This document shows positions 40,603 through 50,642 of a stretch of 64,000 nucleotides of DNA, one piece after another (positions within the stretch are counted from its first letter, which is position 1; each line of letters opens with the position of its first letter). The DNA lies in NCBI GenBank assembly GCA_026004095.1, contig BPIL01000003.1, forward strand, positions 1 to 64,000, written 5' to 3'. The notes below the pieces were generated by a model that had not been told where the DNA came from, searched no databases, and saw only the letters and a program-made list of their open reading frames with translations. Both the position numbers and the translations under genes were made by a program. Source of the stretch: Meiothermus sp. Lineage in GTDB: Bacteria > Deinococcota > Deinococci > Deinococcales > Thermaceae.

Positions 40603-41742
40603 GTGGAAGTTCTGGCGCTCATCTACCGCAACCTGCGGGCCCGGCCTGTTCGCAGCATCCTGACCCTGCTGGGAATTGTGGTTTCGACGGCCTCTATGGT
40701 GCTTTTTTTGTCGTTTGGCGAGGGGTTGCGTAAAGCCCTGGGAGCCGAGTTATCAACCGTGGGGCCTGCGGTGCTGGTCTTGCCGGAGGGGGTCGAAGCC
40801 TTTAGCCCCGGCTACCCAGAGCTGCGACCCGAAACGGTAGAGGCTCTGAAAGAATCTGCCTCCGAACTGGGTATCAGCCAGGTGATCCCCTATGTGGTGC
40901 TGACTCGAGGGGGGCTGGATCCCCAGACCGCTTTTGTCTTTCAGGGGATCCCCGAGGGGCTCAGCCCCCAAGCGCTGTACCCCAACCTTACCCTGGCCGC
41001 GGGCAGCCTGGTTCCAGGCCCCAAAGGTGCGGTGGTGGGTAGCCGCTTGGCTGAACGCAACCAACTCGGCCTTGGTAAGGTGCTGCGCCTCTCGCCCAGC
41101 ATCTCGCTGCGGGTAGAGGGTATTTTGAAGCCCAACGGGGGCCTCTCCGACAACATCATCTACGTTCCTTCTAGCGTCGTGCAGGAGGCCCTGGGCACAC
41201 GCAACTACACGGCAGCGGCGGTGGGTGTGCGGGAAGGATTCAAAGCCGACCAGGTGGCCGGGGCCATCAAGGCCCGGATCGCCGGGGTGAACGCCCAGAC
41301 CACCGGGGATGTGCTGCGCTTCGCCGAGCGCGCGGTGCGCATCTCCGATCTGGTGCGCTTTGGCATCAGCCTGGTGGCGCTGGTGGTGGGGGGCTTGCTG
41401 GTCGCCAACACCGTGATGATGTCGGTCTACGAGCGCATCCGGGAGTTTGGCCTGATGCGGGCCCTGGGGGCCAAGCAGGGTTTTATATTCGGGCTGGTGC
41501 TCCTGGAAGCCCTGCTGCTGGGGGTGGTGGGGGGGCTTCTGGGCCTGCTCCTGGGCCAGGCAGCCTCCGGGCTGGTGAACTGGTTCACCGGGCGCGAGGT
41601 GGGCCTGGCCCTCTCCGCCATCACCTTTCGCCTGGCCTTCTTCGCGCTCCTGGTGGCGGTGGTGCTGGGGTTGCTGGCTGGGTTTTTGCCGGCCCGAACC
41701 GCCAGCCGGCTCAAGGTGGTCGAGGCGCTGGGGAGGTTGTGA
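40603..41742 (+). CDS. ABC transporter permease (FtsX family)
   Basis: RARPVRSILTLLGIVVSTASMVLFLSFGEG; VYERIREFGLMRALGAKQGF; GTG start with TATCCT 7 nt upstream. Confidence 0.88.
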   Translation: MEVLALIYRNLRARPVRSILTLLGIVVSTASMVLFLSFGEGLRKALGAELSTVGPAVLVLPEGVEAFSPGYPELRPETVEALKESASELGISQVIPYVVLTRGGLDPQTAFVFQGIPEGLSPQALYPNLTLAAGSLVPGPKGAVVGSRLAERNQLGLGKVLRLSPSISLRVEGILKPNGGLSDNIIYVPSSVVQEALGTRNYTAAAVGVREGFKADQVAGAIKARIAGVNAQTTGDVLRFAERAVRISDLVRFGISLVALVVGGLLVANTVMMSVYERIREFGLMRALGAKQGFIFGLVLLEALLLGVVGGLLGLLLGQAASGLVNWFTGREVGLALSAITFRLAFFALLVAVVLGLLAGFLPARTASRLKVVEALGRL

Positions 41743-42443
41743 TGCTCGAGGCCATCAACCTGTACAAACGCTACCATCAGGGCGAGGTGGACGTGGTGGC
41801 GGTGGATCGCTTCAGCTACCGCTTTCCGGCTGGCCTGACCGCCATTGTGGGGCCTTCGGGCTCAGGCAAAACCACCCTCTTGAACCTGCTGGCCGGCTTT
41901 GATGTGCCCAGCGAGGGCGAGGTGTGGCTTGGCAACACCCCCTTTTCCACCCTGTCCGAGGACGCCCGCTCGGAGTTGCGCCTGAAGCACATGGGCTTTG
42001 TTTTTCAGCAGTGGAACCTGATTCCTACCCTGACCGCCCTGGAAAACGTGGCCTTCCCGATGATGCTGGCGGGTATCGGCCTCAAGGAGCGCACCGCCAG
42101 GGCCGCGGCACTGCTGGAAGCGGTGGGGCTGGGGCATCGGGTTAAGCACTGGCCCCACAAGCTATCGGGGGGGGAACAGCAGCGTGTAGCCATTGCCCGC
42201 GCCCTGGCCCTGAACCCCCCCATCCTGTTTGCCGACGAACCCACCGGCAACCTCGACTCGGCCTCGGGGGCCCGGGTGGTGGAGTTGCTTTTGCACCAGG
42301 CCCAGGAGGGCCGCACCGTGATTTTGGTGACGCACGACCTCGAGCTAGCCCGCCAGGCTGAGCGCGTCCTGCGGCTGCGGGATGGTCGGCTGATGGAAAT
42401 CGAAGAGGCCCCCGCCAGGCGATCGGCGGTCTCGAGCTGCTGA
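41742..42443 (+). CDS. ABC transporter ATP-binding protein
   Basis: [54 protein letters not shown]. Confidence 0.94.
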   Translation: MLEAINLYKRYHQGEVDVVAVDRFSYRFPAGLTAIVGPSGSGKTTLLNLLAGFDVPSEGEVWLGNTPFSTLSEDARSELRLKHMGFVFQQWNLIPTLTALENVAFPMMLAGIGLKERTARAAALLEAVGLGHRVKHWPHKLSGGEQQRVAIARALALNPPILFADEPTGNLDSASGARVVELLLHQAQEGRTVILVTHDLELARQAERVLRLRDGRLMEIEEAPARRSAVSSC

Positions 42444-42527
42444 TACCGCCTCCACTCACCTTTGCAAGGGAGGAGGGTTTGAGCCGATCGAGGGCCGGAT
42501 AGCCCGTACCGGCCGTCAAAAACTGCG

Positions 42528-43706
42528 CTAGCGGCGGCTTTTCTCCTCGATGTTGGACAGCAATAAGGCGCCGAGCCCAAACACCGCGGCCTGGGCAATC
42601 CAGCCCAGGGCGTAGCTGTTGCTGGAATCTACCAGCAAGCCAAACAGGGGCGGTGCAGCCGCGATGCCGATGGAGGTAAAAATCAGGCCAAACCCCACCA
42701 CCCGCCCTTCCCAGCCGGGGGGCGAAAGCTCGGTCAGAAGCGAAAAATGCAAGCCCTGCCAGCCCAGTGCGGTGGCCCCGTACAGCAGCACGATGAGGGT
42801 CTTGAACAGCAAGGGCGTGCCGGGGGGAAGCCAGGCCAGCACCAGCGCACTTAATCCGGCCAGCCCCACCATCATGACCAGCAGCGGCTTACGCTGGCCC
42901 CCCATCCTGTCCGATAGCCACGACCAGAATACCCGGCTAAAGGCCCCAGCTAACTGGGCAGCGGTGAGCAGGGCAGCGCCGGTGAGCTCAGGAACCCCGT
43001 ACTGCTCCTTGAGAAACAAAATCAGGTAGGTAATCATTACAAACTGCCCGGTTGGTAGGGTCACGCCGGCGGTGGCCGCCAGCAGGATGTTGCGTGAGCG
43101 CAACACCGTAGCCAGCCCTGGGGGGGTGGTTTTAGAGGGGGTTTTTGGCGCTGGGTTTTCCCGGTAGAGCCGGGCTGTAACCAGGGCGGCCAGTATGGCG
43201 ATGGCGGCCGCAACCACCGAGGCCCAGCGCCAATTGGTTTGATGGGCCACTGCTGGCAGGATGGCGGCGGCCAGGGCGCCTCCCAGGGGAACTGCCATCT
43301 GGCGCAGCCCAATTACCAGGCCGCGCCGCTCAGGCGGGAACGACTGGGCGACGGCGTGCGAGCCGGCGGGCGTGGCCGAGGCCACCACCAACCCCACCAG
43401 GAACAGAAACGGGATGAACATCCACTGGGACTTGGCCAACAGGGCAATGGCAACAGCGAGTCCAGCGCCTGCCAGGGTGCCCACAACCATCACCGTGCGG
43501 CTGCCCAGCTTGTCGGTGAGCCAGCCTGAAGGCAGCGAACCCAGCATGGTGCCGATGTAAACAAACGTGTTGAGCAGGCCTACAGCGGCCAGGGAAAGCT
43601 GTAGATCGGTGCGGATATAGGGGGCCAGGGTGGGGTAGGCCTGTCCAATCAGCGAGACGGCAGTTCCGGCAAACATGGCGGCGATGAGGACGGCCCAGGG
43701 CGACAT
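42528..43706 (-). CDS. MFS transporter
   Basis: LGSLPSGWLTDKLGSRTVMVVGTLAGAG; 12 TM pattern. Confidence 0.88.
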   Translation of the reverse strand: MSPWAVLIAAMFAGTAVSLIGQAYPTLAPYIRTDLQLSLAAVGLLNTFVYIGTMLGSLPSGWLTDKLGSRTVMVVGTLAGAGLAVAIALLAKSQWMFIPFLFLVGLVVASATPAGSHAVAQSFPPERRGLVIGLRQMAVPLGGALAAAILPAVAHQTNWRWASVVAAAIAILAALVTARLYRENPAPKTPSKTTPPGLATVLRSRNILLAATAGVTLPTGQFVMITYLILFLKEQYGVPELTGAALLTAAQLAGAFSRVFWSWLSDRMGGQRKPLLVMMVGLAGLSALVLAWLPPGTPLLFKTLIVLLYGATALGWQGLHFSLLTELSPPGWEGRVVGFGLIFTSIGIAAAPPLFGLLVDSSNSYALGWIAQAAVFGLGALLLSNIEEKSRR

Positions 43707-43791
43707 GCGGGCTTCAGGCTACCGCATTTAGCCAGATGCGTAAAACCGGGTCATGTGGGTTGGCTTGAAAGATCGGTAAACTGAAAAAAGA

Positions 43792-44676
43792 ATGCGCGAC
43801 CTCGACGCTCAAGAAACCTATCTGGCCGACCGCTTGGGGCTGGCTTTTGATCTGCGCGACCTGGTGGGTAGTGGGCCAGTCCCCCAGGCTAGGTACGCCC
43901 CGCCTTATGGGGTGGTGGGGTTTGGGGAGGGCTGGTGGGCGGCGCAGTTGGCGCGCGACTTTGCCCTGGAGCTTACCGCTACCGGTACGCAATTCGTGCT
44001 CGAGGGGGGCTACGACTTTGGCGGTGCGGCCGGGGCTGGGCTTTATGCAGCGGTGAGCGGTGCGGAGATCGTACGGCTGGGTTTTCGAGAGAATGTCGAG
44101 GTGGAGGTGCCGGCCCACCCCCTCGCCACCTACCGTTACCTGCGTTTTTTGCTGCTGGCCACAGGTCAGCAAGCTGAGCTGGCCCGCATTGACCGGGCTT
44201 TGCTTTTGGAGCGCGACCGCTTACGCCCCGAAGTAAGTCTGAGCAAAAATCCGGCCAAGTTTATGGCCTATTCGCTTCTGGAGCGCACCCCTATGTGGGT
44301 GGTGCCCGACCGTTATCCAGGCCTGGGCCAGGCCCTGCAACAAACCTTTAGCCGCATTGGTAAAAGCCTCTCCTTCACCCCCCCGCCCTCGGCGCTGGAG
44401 TTCTTTGTGACAGCGCTGGAGGCCCGCCACGAGCAGGGCGATCCCATTGCCGCTGTGCTGATGGGCGACGACGAGCGCCGAAGCTATGCCCAGGAAATCC
44501 TGGAAAGCCGGGTGGACACCCTCATCGAACTCCCCGAGCCTGAGGCCGAAGGCACCCTGGCCAAAGCCCTGTGCTACTGGTACCGGGTGGCCTGGGCCAG
44601 CTACTACCTGGCCTTGCTGTACGGGGTGGAGCCGGGCGACTGGGAGGTGCTGGACAACCTGCGGCAGGCCACCTGA
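43792..44676 (+). CDS. SIS / phosphoglucose-phosphomannose isomerase-like protein
   Basis: C-terminal half (NPAKFMAYSLLERTPMWVVPD..., YYLALLYGVEPGDWEVLDNLRQ) resembles the bifunctional PGI/PMI C-terminal domain. Confidence 0.5.
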   Translation: MRDLDAQETYLADRLGLAFDLRDLVGSGPVPQARYAPPYGVVGFGEGWWAAQLARDFALELTATGTQFVLEGGYDFGGAAGAGLYAAVSGAEIVRLGFRENVEVEVPAHPLATYRYLRFLLLATGQQAELARIDRALLLERDRLRPEVSLSKNPAKFMAYSLLERTPMWVVPDRYPGLGQALQQTFSRIGKSLSFTPPPSALEFFVTALEARHEQGDPIAAVLMGDDERRSYAQEILESRVDTLIELPEPEAEGTLAKALCYWYRVAWASYYLALLYGVEPGDWEVLDNLRQAT

Positions 44677-44787
44677 GGGTACGGGGTACGGCTGCAAAAG
44701 ACCGGGCCTGTCGAAGTGGTACACCCCAGCCAGGCTTTGATTCCTAAATCGCTTTTCCTGACCCGGCGGTCAGCGTATGCTCTTGGG

Positions 44788-45930
44788 GTGCTGCCGTTTT
44801 TACTTTCCTGGCTCCATGCTACCAACGACCTATTCGGTGCCTTTCTCACCCCTTTGCTGCCCAAACTCCAGGCCGCCTTTGGCGTGAGCTATGGGGCGGT
44901 ATCGCTGCTGGTGGCCTTGCAATCCCTCACCGGAAGCCTGTTGCAACCCCTGGCTGGGCTGGTGGCCGACCGATACGACCGCCGGGTTCTGGCCGCCCTG
45001 GGGCCTTTGCTGATGGCTTTGGGAGGGGGGTTGCTGGGCTTTTTTCCCAACCTCTGGGTGGCGGGGGCGGTGCTGGCCTTGTCGGGGTTGGGCTCGGCCC
45101 TGTTCCACTCGGCGGGGGCGGCTTTGGTGGGGCAGTACGCCGACCCGGCCCGGCGGGGCTTCTGGATGAGCTTTTTCGGTACCGGGGGTTACATTGGCCT
45201 TTCGCTGGGCCCCATCGTCTCACTCACCGCGGTTAATCAGGGGGGGCTACAGACCCTGGCCTGGTTCATTCCGCTGGCCCTGATCCCGGCTTTTTTGTTG
45301 CTGCGCCAGGCACCGCCTGCCCGGGTACAGACCAAACCCTCTTCCTTTCGGGATTTGGCTCGAGTTTTTCGGGGGCATGTGGCCCGCTTGTGGGCGGTTT
45401 CGACCCTGCGCAGCATCGTGTTTATGAGCTTCTCCACCACCATTCCGTTCTGGTTTCATCAGCGTGGTATCTCCGATGCCCAGGTGGCCCTCACCCTGTC
45501 GGTCTATAGCATCTCGGCCACCGTGGGGGCCTTTTTGGGTGGAACCCTCTCGGATCGGCTGGGCCGGCGCAACGTGCTGGTGGGAACCATGATCTTTGCC
45601 ATTCCGCTCTATGTTGCTTTGCTGGTGGTTCCGCCAGAAAACTGGTTCTATGTGGTGCTGCTGGCTACCACCGGCGCGCTGATGAACGCGGGCGTGCCGG
45701 TGGCGGTCACCATGGCCCAGGAGCACGAGCCAAGCCAGATGGCTACGGTCTCGGGGCTTTTGATGGGCTTTACCTGGGGTTTTGCTGGGCTGCTGTATGG
45801 GGTGGTGGGGCCGATTATCGAGCGGTATGGGGTGCTCGAGAGCCTGAGCGTGCTGGGTCTGCTGCTGGTGCCAGCCCTGACCTTGTCCCTGGCGGTGCGC
45901 GAGGTGCAGCCCCAGCCTCGAGCCGCCTAA
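44788..45930 (+). CDS. MFS transporter
   Basis: LPFLLSWLHATNDLFGAFLTPLLPKLQAAFGVSYG; GTG start chosen from TATGCT -10 at 44776-44781. Confidence 0.88.
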   Translation: MLPFLLSWLHATNDLFGAFLTPLLPKLQAAFGVSYGAVSLLVALQSLTGSLLQPLAGLVADRYDRRVLAALGPLLMALGGGLLGFFPNLWVAGAVLALSGLGSALFHSAGAALVGQYADPARRGFWMSFFGTGGYIGLSLGPIVSLTAVNQGGLQTLAWFIPLALIPAFLLLRQAPPARVQTKPSSFRDLARVFRGHVARLWAVSTLRSIVFMSFSTTIPFWFHQRGISDAQVALTLSVYSISATVGAFLGGTLSDRLGRRNVLVGTMIFAIPLYVALLVVPPENWFYVVLLATTGALMNAGVPVAVTMAQEHEPSQMATVSGLLMGFTWGFAGLLYGVVGPIIERYGVLESLSVLGLLLVPALTLSLAVREVQPQPRAA

Positions 45931-46041
45931 CCCCTATTTCAAAAGTTGGGCTGGGCCAGGTACAATAGCCTACACACTCCGAACCTAAGAGTAAGTGGAA
46001 AGGCTTGCCGCTTAGTACACCTGTTTTAGGAGGTGTTCGCT

Positions 46042-46479
46042 ATGACCAGCACAGTACGGCAATTGCTTCTGGCTAAGGGCAATACGGTATATGCCATCCC
46101 GCCCGAGGCCACGGTGTTTGAGGCCCTCGAGCGCATGGCCGCCTACGACGTGGGGGCCCTTATGGTGATGAAAGGCGACCAACTGGTGGGCATCTTCTCT
46201 GAGCGCGATTATGCCCGCAAGATCATCCTGATGGGCCGCATCTCCAAAGAAACCCGGGTGGAGGAGGTTATGACCAGCGACCTCATCACCGTGACCCCCG
46301 AGGCCACCATGGCCGACTGCATGAACCTCATGACCAGCCACCGTATACGCCACCTGCCGGTGCTCGAGGAGGGCCGGCTGGTGGGGGTAATTTCCATTGG
46401 GGACGTGGTGAAGGCCATCATGACCCAGCAGGAGTTTATGATTGCCGAGCTGGAAAGCTACATCACGGGCTCGCGCTAG
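46042..46479 (+). CDS. CBS-domain pair protein
   Basis: Two CBS repeats (YDVGALMVMKGDQLVGIFSERDYARK...; HRIRHLPVLEEGRLVGVISIGDVVKA). AGGAGGT SD. Confidence 0.93.
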   Translation: MTSTVRQLLLAKGNTVYAIPPEATVFEALERMAAYDVGALMVMKGDQLVGIFSERDYARKIILMGRISKETRVEEVMTSDLITVTPEATMADCMNLMTSHRIRHLPVLEEGRLVGVISIGDVVKAIMTQQEFMIAELESYITGSR

Positions 46480-46844
46480 CTTGCCCTGCGGCGATCTGGG
46501 GGCCCTATCAGCAGGTTCAGACCAAAACTGATCACCGAGAGCAAGATAGCTCCAATCAAGGCCCCACCAAAGCCCCGCACGTCCAGCGGAGTGAGGGCCG
46601 CCACAACCAGCAGAATTACGGCGTTGACCACCAGGGTAAACAACCCCAGGGTCAGGATGTTGAAGGGCAACGTAAGCAATAGCAGCACCGGTTTGAGCAG
46701 GGCGTTGGCCAGGCCAAAGATCAGCCCAGCCAGCAGATAATCACCCAGACCGCTTCCATGAGCGAAAAAGAGGCCGCCATAGAGCTGGGTTACGAGCCAC
46801 AGGGCCAGGGTGTTGAGCAGCAGACTTAGCAAGAAATCGCGCAT
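46476..46844 (-). CDS. Four-TM phage-holin-like family protein
   Basis: MRDFLLSLLLNTLALWLVTQLYGGLFF...FGLANALLKPVLLLLTLPFNILTLGLFTLVVNAVILLV pattern. Confidence 0.8.
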   Translation of the reverse strand: MRDFLLSLLLNTLALWLVTQLYGGLFFAHGSGLGDYLLAGLIFGLANALLKPVLLLLTLPFNILTLGLFTLVVNAVILLVVAALTPLDVRGFGGALIGAILLSVISFGLNLLIGPPDRRRAS

Positions 46845-46924
46845 AACCCAGGGTACACCCTGGGGGCCCGTTCGCATAGGTCGTTCGGAACCCCGCAAGG
46901 CTATGTCAGCCATCATGGCTGGGC

Positions 46925-47707
46925 TCATCGCCGAGGAAAGCGGAAGGCCAGCAGGATGAACAGCACCCCCAAAGCTGCGCTCAGGATAGCCCAGGGGGTG
47001 CGGCTCTGGGTGGCGCGGACGGGTTGCAAGACACCGCTTTGGTAGACCTGGTTTTGATCCTGGGAGAGCACGTCGACAGCGGCTGGGGCCTCTGCTGGCC
47101 CGTCCAGCGTCCATGCGCCTCCACCGGGGCGCACTGGGCGAAAGTGCCAGGGTGTGAAGGGATCGTAGAGCCCCACCGCCACGTAGTAGCCATAATCCCC
47201 TGGGGGCAGGTTGGAGGCAAGCTCGAGCCAGTCCCCATTCCTTGTAACCGACACGTTCTCGATGCGGCCATCAGGGCGGTGCTCTTCGGCTTTCCAGCCG
47301 GTGAGCAGGTAGGCCCAGTTCCACCCCTGCCCCGGCGGGGTTTTGAGGCCAGCCCCGGGTAGTTCTTCTTGTCCGCCCGGCGCGGTGTGGATGTAAATGC
47401 CAATGGTAGCCAGTGAGAAGCCATGGGGGGCGTGGTTGGGGTTGGGGTAACGGTGGAGCCTGACCCGAAGTACCAGCTTCTCCCCCCTGCGAAGGGCTTC
47501 GAAACCGGTCAGGTCAGCGAAACCGGCCTCGGCGAACAGCGGAGCGCGGGGATAGGCATAGCCCAGCCCATGGTCGTCACCTACGGGATCGGAGAAGAGA
47601 AACGGGATCATAGCGGGTGAACTCCCCTGCAATACCCAAGCAACCCACAGCAAGGGCTGCCTGAAATGCAAGGAACAGACGAGCCAGAGCGGCCCACAAG
47701 CCCACAC
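46925..47707 (-). CDS. Exported glucodextranase C-terminal-module-like protein with C-terminal TM anchor
   Basis: Hydrophobic N-terminus, FSDPVGDDHGLGYAYP signature, beta-rich body, C-terminal TM plus RFPRR. Start uncertain. Confidence 0.6.
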   Translation of the reverse strand: MWACGPLWLVCSLHFRQPLLWVAWVLQGSSPAMIPFLFSDPVGDDHGLGYAYPRAPLFAEAGFADLTGFEALRRGEKLVLRVRLHRYPNPNHAPHGFSLATIGIYIHTAPGGQEELPGAGLKTPPGQGWNWAYLLTGWKAEEHRPDGRIENVSVTRNGDWLELASNLPPGDYGYYVAVGLYDPFTPWHFRPVRPGGGAWTLDGPAEAPAAVDVLSQDQNQVYQSGVLQPVRATQSRTPWAILSAALGVLFILLAFRFPRR

Positions 47708-47739
47708 CCTACCCTTTGTGGGCCCCTATATCAAGAACC

Positions 47740-49065
47740 CTAGCACAGGTTAATCAGGGCCTTAACCAGGCGGGCGGGGTCGTGCTGGGCAAAACCAGGC
47801 TCCAAAAAATCCTCGGCCACAATCTGCACCCCCAACCCCTCGAAGCGCTTGGGATTGAAGCGCACGGGCACCTGGCCTTCGTTCTGATAGCGCTTGAGCA
47901 AATCTTCGGGGATGCGGGCGTTGTTGACCAGCACCACGTTGGGCCTGCGGCCCAGGTGCTGCTCGATGGCGTGAAAATGATCGTAGGCGTCCATGCCCTC
48001 GGTCTCGCCGCGCTCGCTCATGATGTTGACAATGTAGACCAGCTTGGCTGGAGACTGCTGAATGGCGATCTGGATGCCCTTGGGCAAAAAACTGGGAATC
48101 ACACTGGAATAGAGGCTGCCCGGCCCCAGCACGATCAAATCGGCTTTTTGCAGGGCGGTGATGGCCTCAGGCATGGCAGCCACCCCTGCGGGAACCAGCC
48201 CTACCTTGCGAATCCGACCGGGTTGTTCACGCAGGGCGGTTTCTCCCTGCACCCGCGTGCCATCCCCGCGTTCGGCCCAGAGGCGGGCCGCTTCGAAGGT
48301 GGCCGGCCATACCGCACCGCGCAGGCGCAGCACCTGGTTGGCCTGGCGCATGGCCTTGGCAAAATCGTTGTTGAGCTCCGATAGCGAGACCAGCATCAGG
48401 TTGCCAAAGGTGTGACCCTTAAGCTCCTCTCCTCGCTGAAAGCGATACTCCATCAGCTCTGGTAGCCCCTCCGCATCCGAAAGAGCGGCCAGGCAGTCCA
48501 CCAGATCACCCACCGCTGGAACCCCAAATGAGACCCGCAGACGCCCGGTCGAGCCGCCGTCGTCGGTGACTGCTACGATGGCGGTGATGTTAGCGGTTTC
48601 CATCTTGAGCCCCCGCAGCACGCGTGAAAGCCCGGTGCCTCCGCCCAGGGCCACAATGCGGGGGCCGGCCTCGAGCCGCCGGCGGATGTAAACCTGCTTG
48701 GAGACCGAGCCGGGATCGGTGATGGCCGAGAGCATGCTGCGGTTCATCCAGCGCAAGCCCATCAAAAACAGCACCAGGCCACCCATCAGCCAAAGCCCCC
48801 CTGAGATCCACAGCGGGATGGAAAAGTAGCCGGCCCAGCGGGTGGTCTGCAGGAACCAGGGTAAGAACGAGGTCTGCCAGGAGAGATGAACCACCCCGGT
48901 GAACATGCACAGCAGGCCCAGGGCCGCCAAAAACGCGTACCGCTTGACCCGCATGCCTGGTAGCAGCCAGCGCAGCGAGCTGAAAAAGCGGTCGTCGGCG
49001 GGGTGGGTGCGCAAGCCCTGGGTGAGGGTTTGCAGGTTGGGGCGCTTGGCCTTGTTCCAGAGCAT
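47740..49065 (-). CDS. yvcK: YvcK/CofD-like gluconeogenesis factor with N-terminal TM segments
   Basis: IVALGGGTGLSRVLRGLK, AVTDDGGSTGRLR, FGNLMLVSLSELNNDF, LIVLGPGSLYSSVIPSFL. Confidence 0.92.
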   Translation of the reverse strand: MLWNKAKRPNLQTLTQGLRTHPADDRFFSSLRWLLPGMRVKRYAFLAALGLLCMFTGVVHLSWQTSFLPWFLQTTRWAGYFSIPLWISGGLWLMGGLVLFLMGLRWMNRSMLSAITDPGSVSKQVYIRRRLEAGPRIVALGGGTGLSRVLRGLKMETANITAIVAVTDDGGSTGRLRVSFGVPAVGDLVDCLAALSDAEGLPELMEYRFQRGEELKGHTFGNLMLVSLSELNNDFAKAMRQANQVLRLRGAVWPATFEAARLWAERGDGTRVQGETALREQPGRIRKVGLVPAGVAAMPEAITALQKADLIVLGPGSLYSSVIPSFLPKGIQIAIQQSPAKLVYIVNIMSERGETEGMDAYDHFHAIEQHLGRRPNVVLVNNARIPEDLLKRYQNEGQVPVRFNPKRFEGLGVQIVAEDFLEPGFAQHDPARLVKALINLC

Positions 49066-49076
49066 GGCAGCCTCGC

Positions 49077-49907
49077 TCAGGTGTTCAGAGCCTTGTCCAG
49101 GTCGCGGTGCTCGAGCTCCACCCGAAAGCGGCTCGAGAGTTCCTGGGCCAACCGCTCCGCCACGGCCACACTGCGGTGCTGTCCACCGGTGCAACCGATG
49201 GCTACGGTGTAGGCGGCCCGTCCGGTCTGGCGGGCGCCATCCGCCGAAAGCCCGATGGTGGTTAGCAGGGTGCGGTAGAAGGGCTCGTGCTTCTTTTCCG
49301 AAAACACATAAGCCGCCACCTCTGGGTCGGTGCCCGGGCGCGATTTGAGCAGCGGGTCGTAGTGGGGGTTGGGCAGCGCCCGCACATCGAGCACCAGATC
49401 GGCATCCTGGGGCGGGCCCCATTTGAAGCCAAAGGAGAACAGGCGCAGCAGGAATCCCTCTTCTTCGCCCAGGGCGGCCTCGAGGGCCTCCTTGAGCTGG
49501 CGGGGGGTGCGCTCGGAGGTGTCAATTACCAGGTCGGCCCGGTCGCGCAGGGGGGCCAGGGCCAGGCGCTCTTCCTCAATCTCGCGCAGCAGGTTGCCCA
49601 TGCCCAGCGGGTGCAGGCGGCGCGAAAGGTTGTAGCGTTTGAGCAGGATATCGGACTTGGCCTCCAGGTAGATGATGAAGGGATGGAGCTGGGCCAGGAT
49701 GCTTTCCACCTCGCTCAGCAAATCCCGGGCCCGAATATCCAGCACCACCGCCACCTTATGGATGCCTCGAGCCTCAACGGTTCTGAGCAGCTCACTCCAA
49801 AGCTGCGGAGGGATGTTGTCTACCGAAAAATAGCCCAGGTCTTCCAGGGCCATCCGGGCCGAGGTCAGGCCGGCCCCGCTTTGTCCGCTTAGTACCACAA
49901 ACCGCAT
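49077..49907 (-). CDS. rapZ: RapZ-family protein with altered Walker A
   Basis: MRFVVLSGQSGAGLTSARMALEDLGYFSVDNIPPQLW; FGFKWGPPQDADLVLDVRALPNPHY; IGCTGGQHRSVAVAERLA. Confidence 0.92.
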   Translation of the reverse strand: MRFVVLSGQSGAGLTSARMALEDLGYFSVDNIPPQLWSELLRTVEARGIHKVAVVLDIRARDLLSEVESILAQLHPFIIYLEAKSDILLKRYNLSRRLHPLGMGNLLREIEEERLALAPLRDRADLVIDTSERTPRQLKEALEAALGEEEGFLLRLFSFGFKWGPPQDADLVLDVRALPNPHYDPLLKSRPGTDPEVAAYVFSEKKHEPFYRTLLTTIGLSADGARQTGRAAYTVAIGCTGGQHRSVAVAERLAQELSSRFRVELEHRDLDKALNT

Positions 49908-50121
49908 TGATTCACCTTTGGAAACAGGGCCATTCGTACCGTTTCCGCTCGAATCCCTCACCGCTATGCCTCAGAGGTGAAGGATGCGAGCCTACCAAAG
50001 GGAGTAGAAAGGCATGCCGGTGGTATCGTTTGGGCTTGCCGAAGTGCGCAGCGCATCCCCTGCCGGGCGAATCCACCTCCCAAGTATACCCTTGGCCTTT
50101 GCAAGGCATGGGTTACAAGGC

Positions 50122-50598
50122 CTACCTGATTTCTAAAAGCTCCACGTCAAAAACCAGGGCCGAGTTGGGGGGAATATCGGGGCTGGGGCTGCGCTCACCA
50201 TAGGCCAGGCTGGCCGGGATAATCAGCCGGCGCTGGCCGCCAACCCGCATCCCCACAATGCCCGAATCCCAGCCGGGAATGACCTGACCCGCCCCTAGGG
50301 TGAACTCGAAGGGGGTGCGGCCCGGCTGGCAGGAGGTGTCGAACTGCTTGCCGTCTACCAGCCGCCCGATGTAATGCACCCGCACGGTGTTGGAGGTGAT
50401 GGCCTGGGGGCCGCTACCTTCTTTAAGGTCTTCGATGCGGAGGGCGGTGACACCCTCGTTGGTCAGGCCGGTGGCTGCTGGGGGCTGGTTGTTGCAAAGC
50501 GTACCGTTGCGGCTGCCCGGGCGCTGCCCAAATAGAAAATAGGCCGCACCCAACAAAGCCAGCGCGATAACCACAGTGAGGAGGATGTTTCGGTTCAT
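50122..50598 (-). CDS. FKBP-type peptidyl-prolyl isomerase, membrane-anchored
   Basis: N-terminal TM; VRVHYIGRLVDGKQFDTS, FTLGAGQVIPGWDSGIVGMRVGGQRRLIIPASLAYG. Confidence 0.94.
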   Translation of the reverse strand: MNRNILLTVVIALALLGAAYFLFGQRPGSRNGTLCNNQPPAATGLTNEGVTALRIEDLKEGSGPQAITSNTVRVHYIGRLVDGKQFDTSCQPGRTPFEFTLGAGQVIPGWDSGIVGMRVGGQRRLIIPASLAYGERSPSPDIPPNSALVFDVELLEIR

Positions 50599-50642
50599 AC
50601 CGCTGCCCATTGTATGGGTTTTGCCCTGGCCTGGGGGTCGGC

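Noticed and set aside
46476-46844. Holin-like protein as evidence of phage
   Set aside because: This four-TM family is common in bacterial chromosomes and no other phage genes are nearby.
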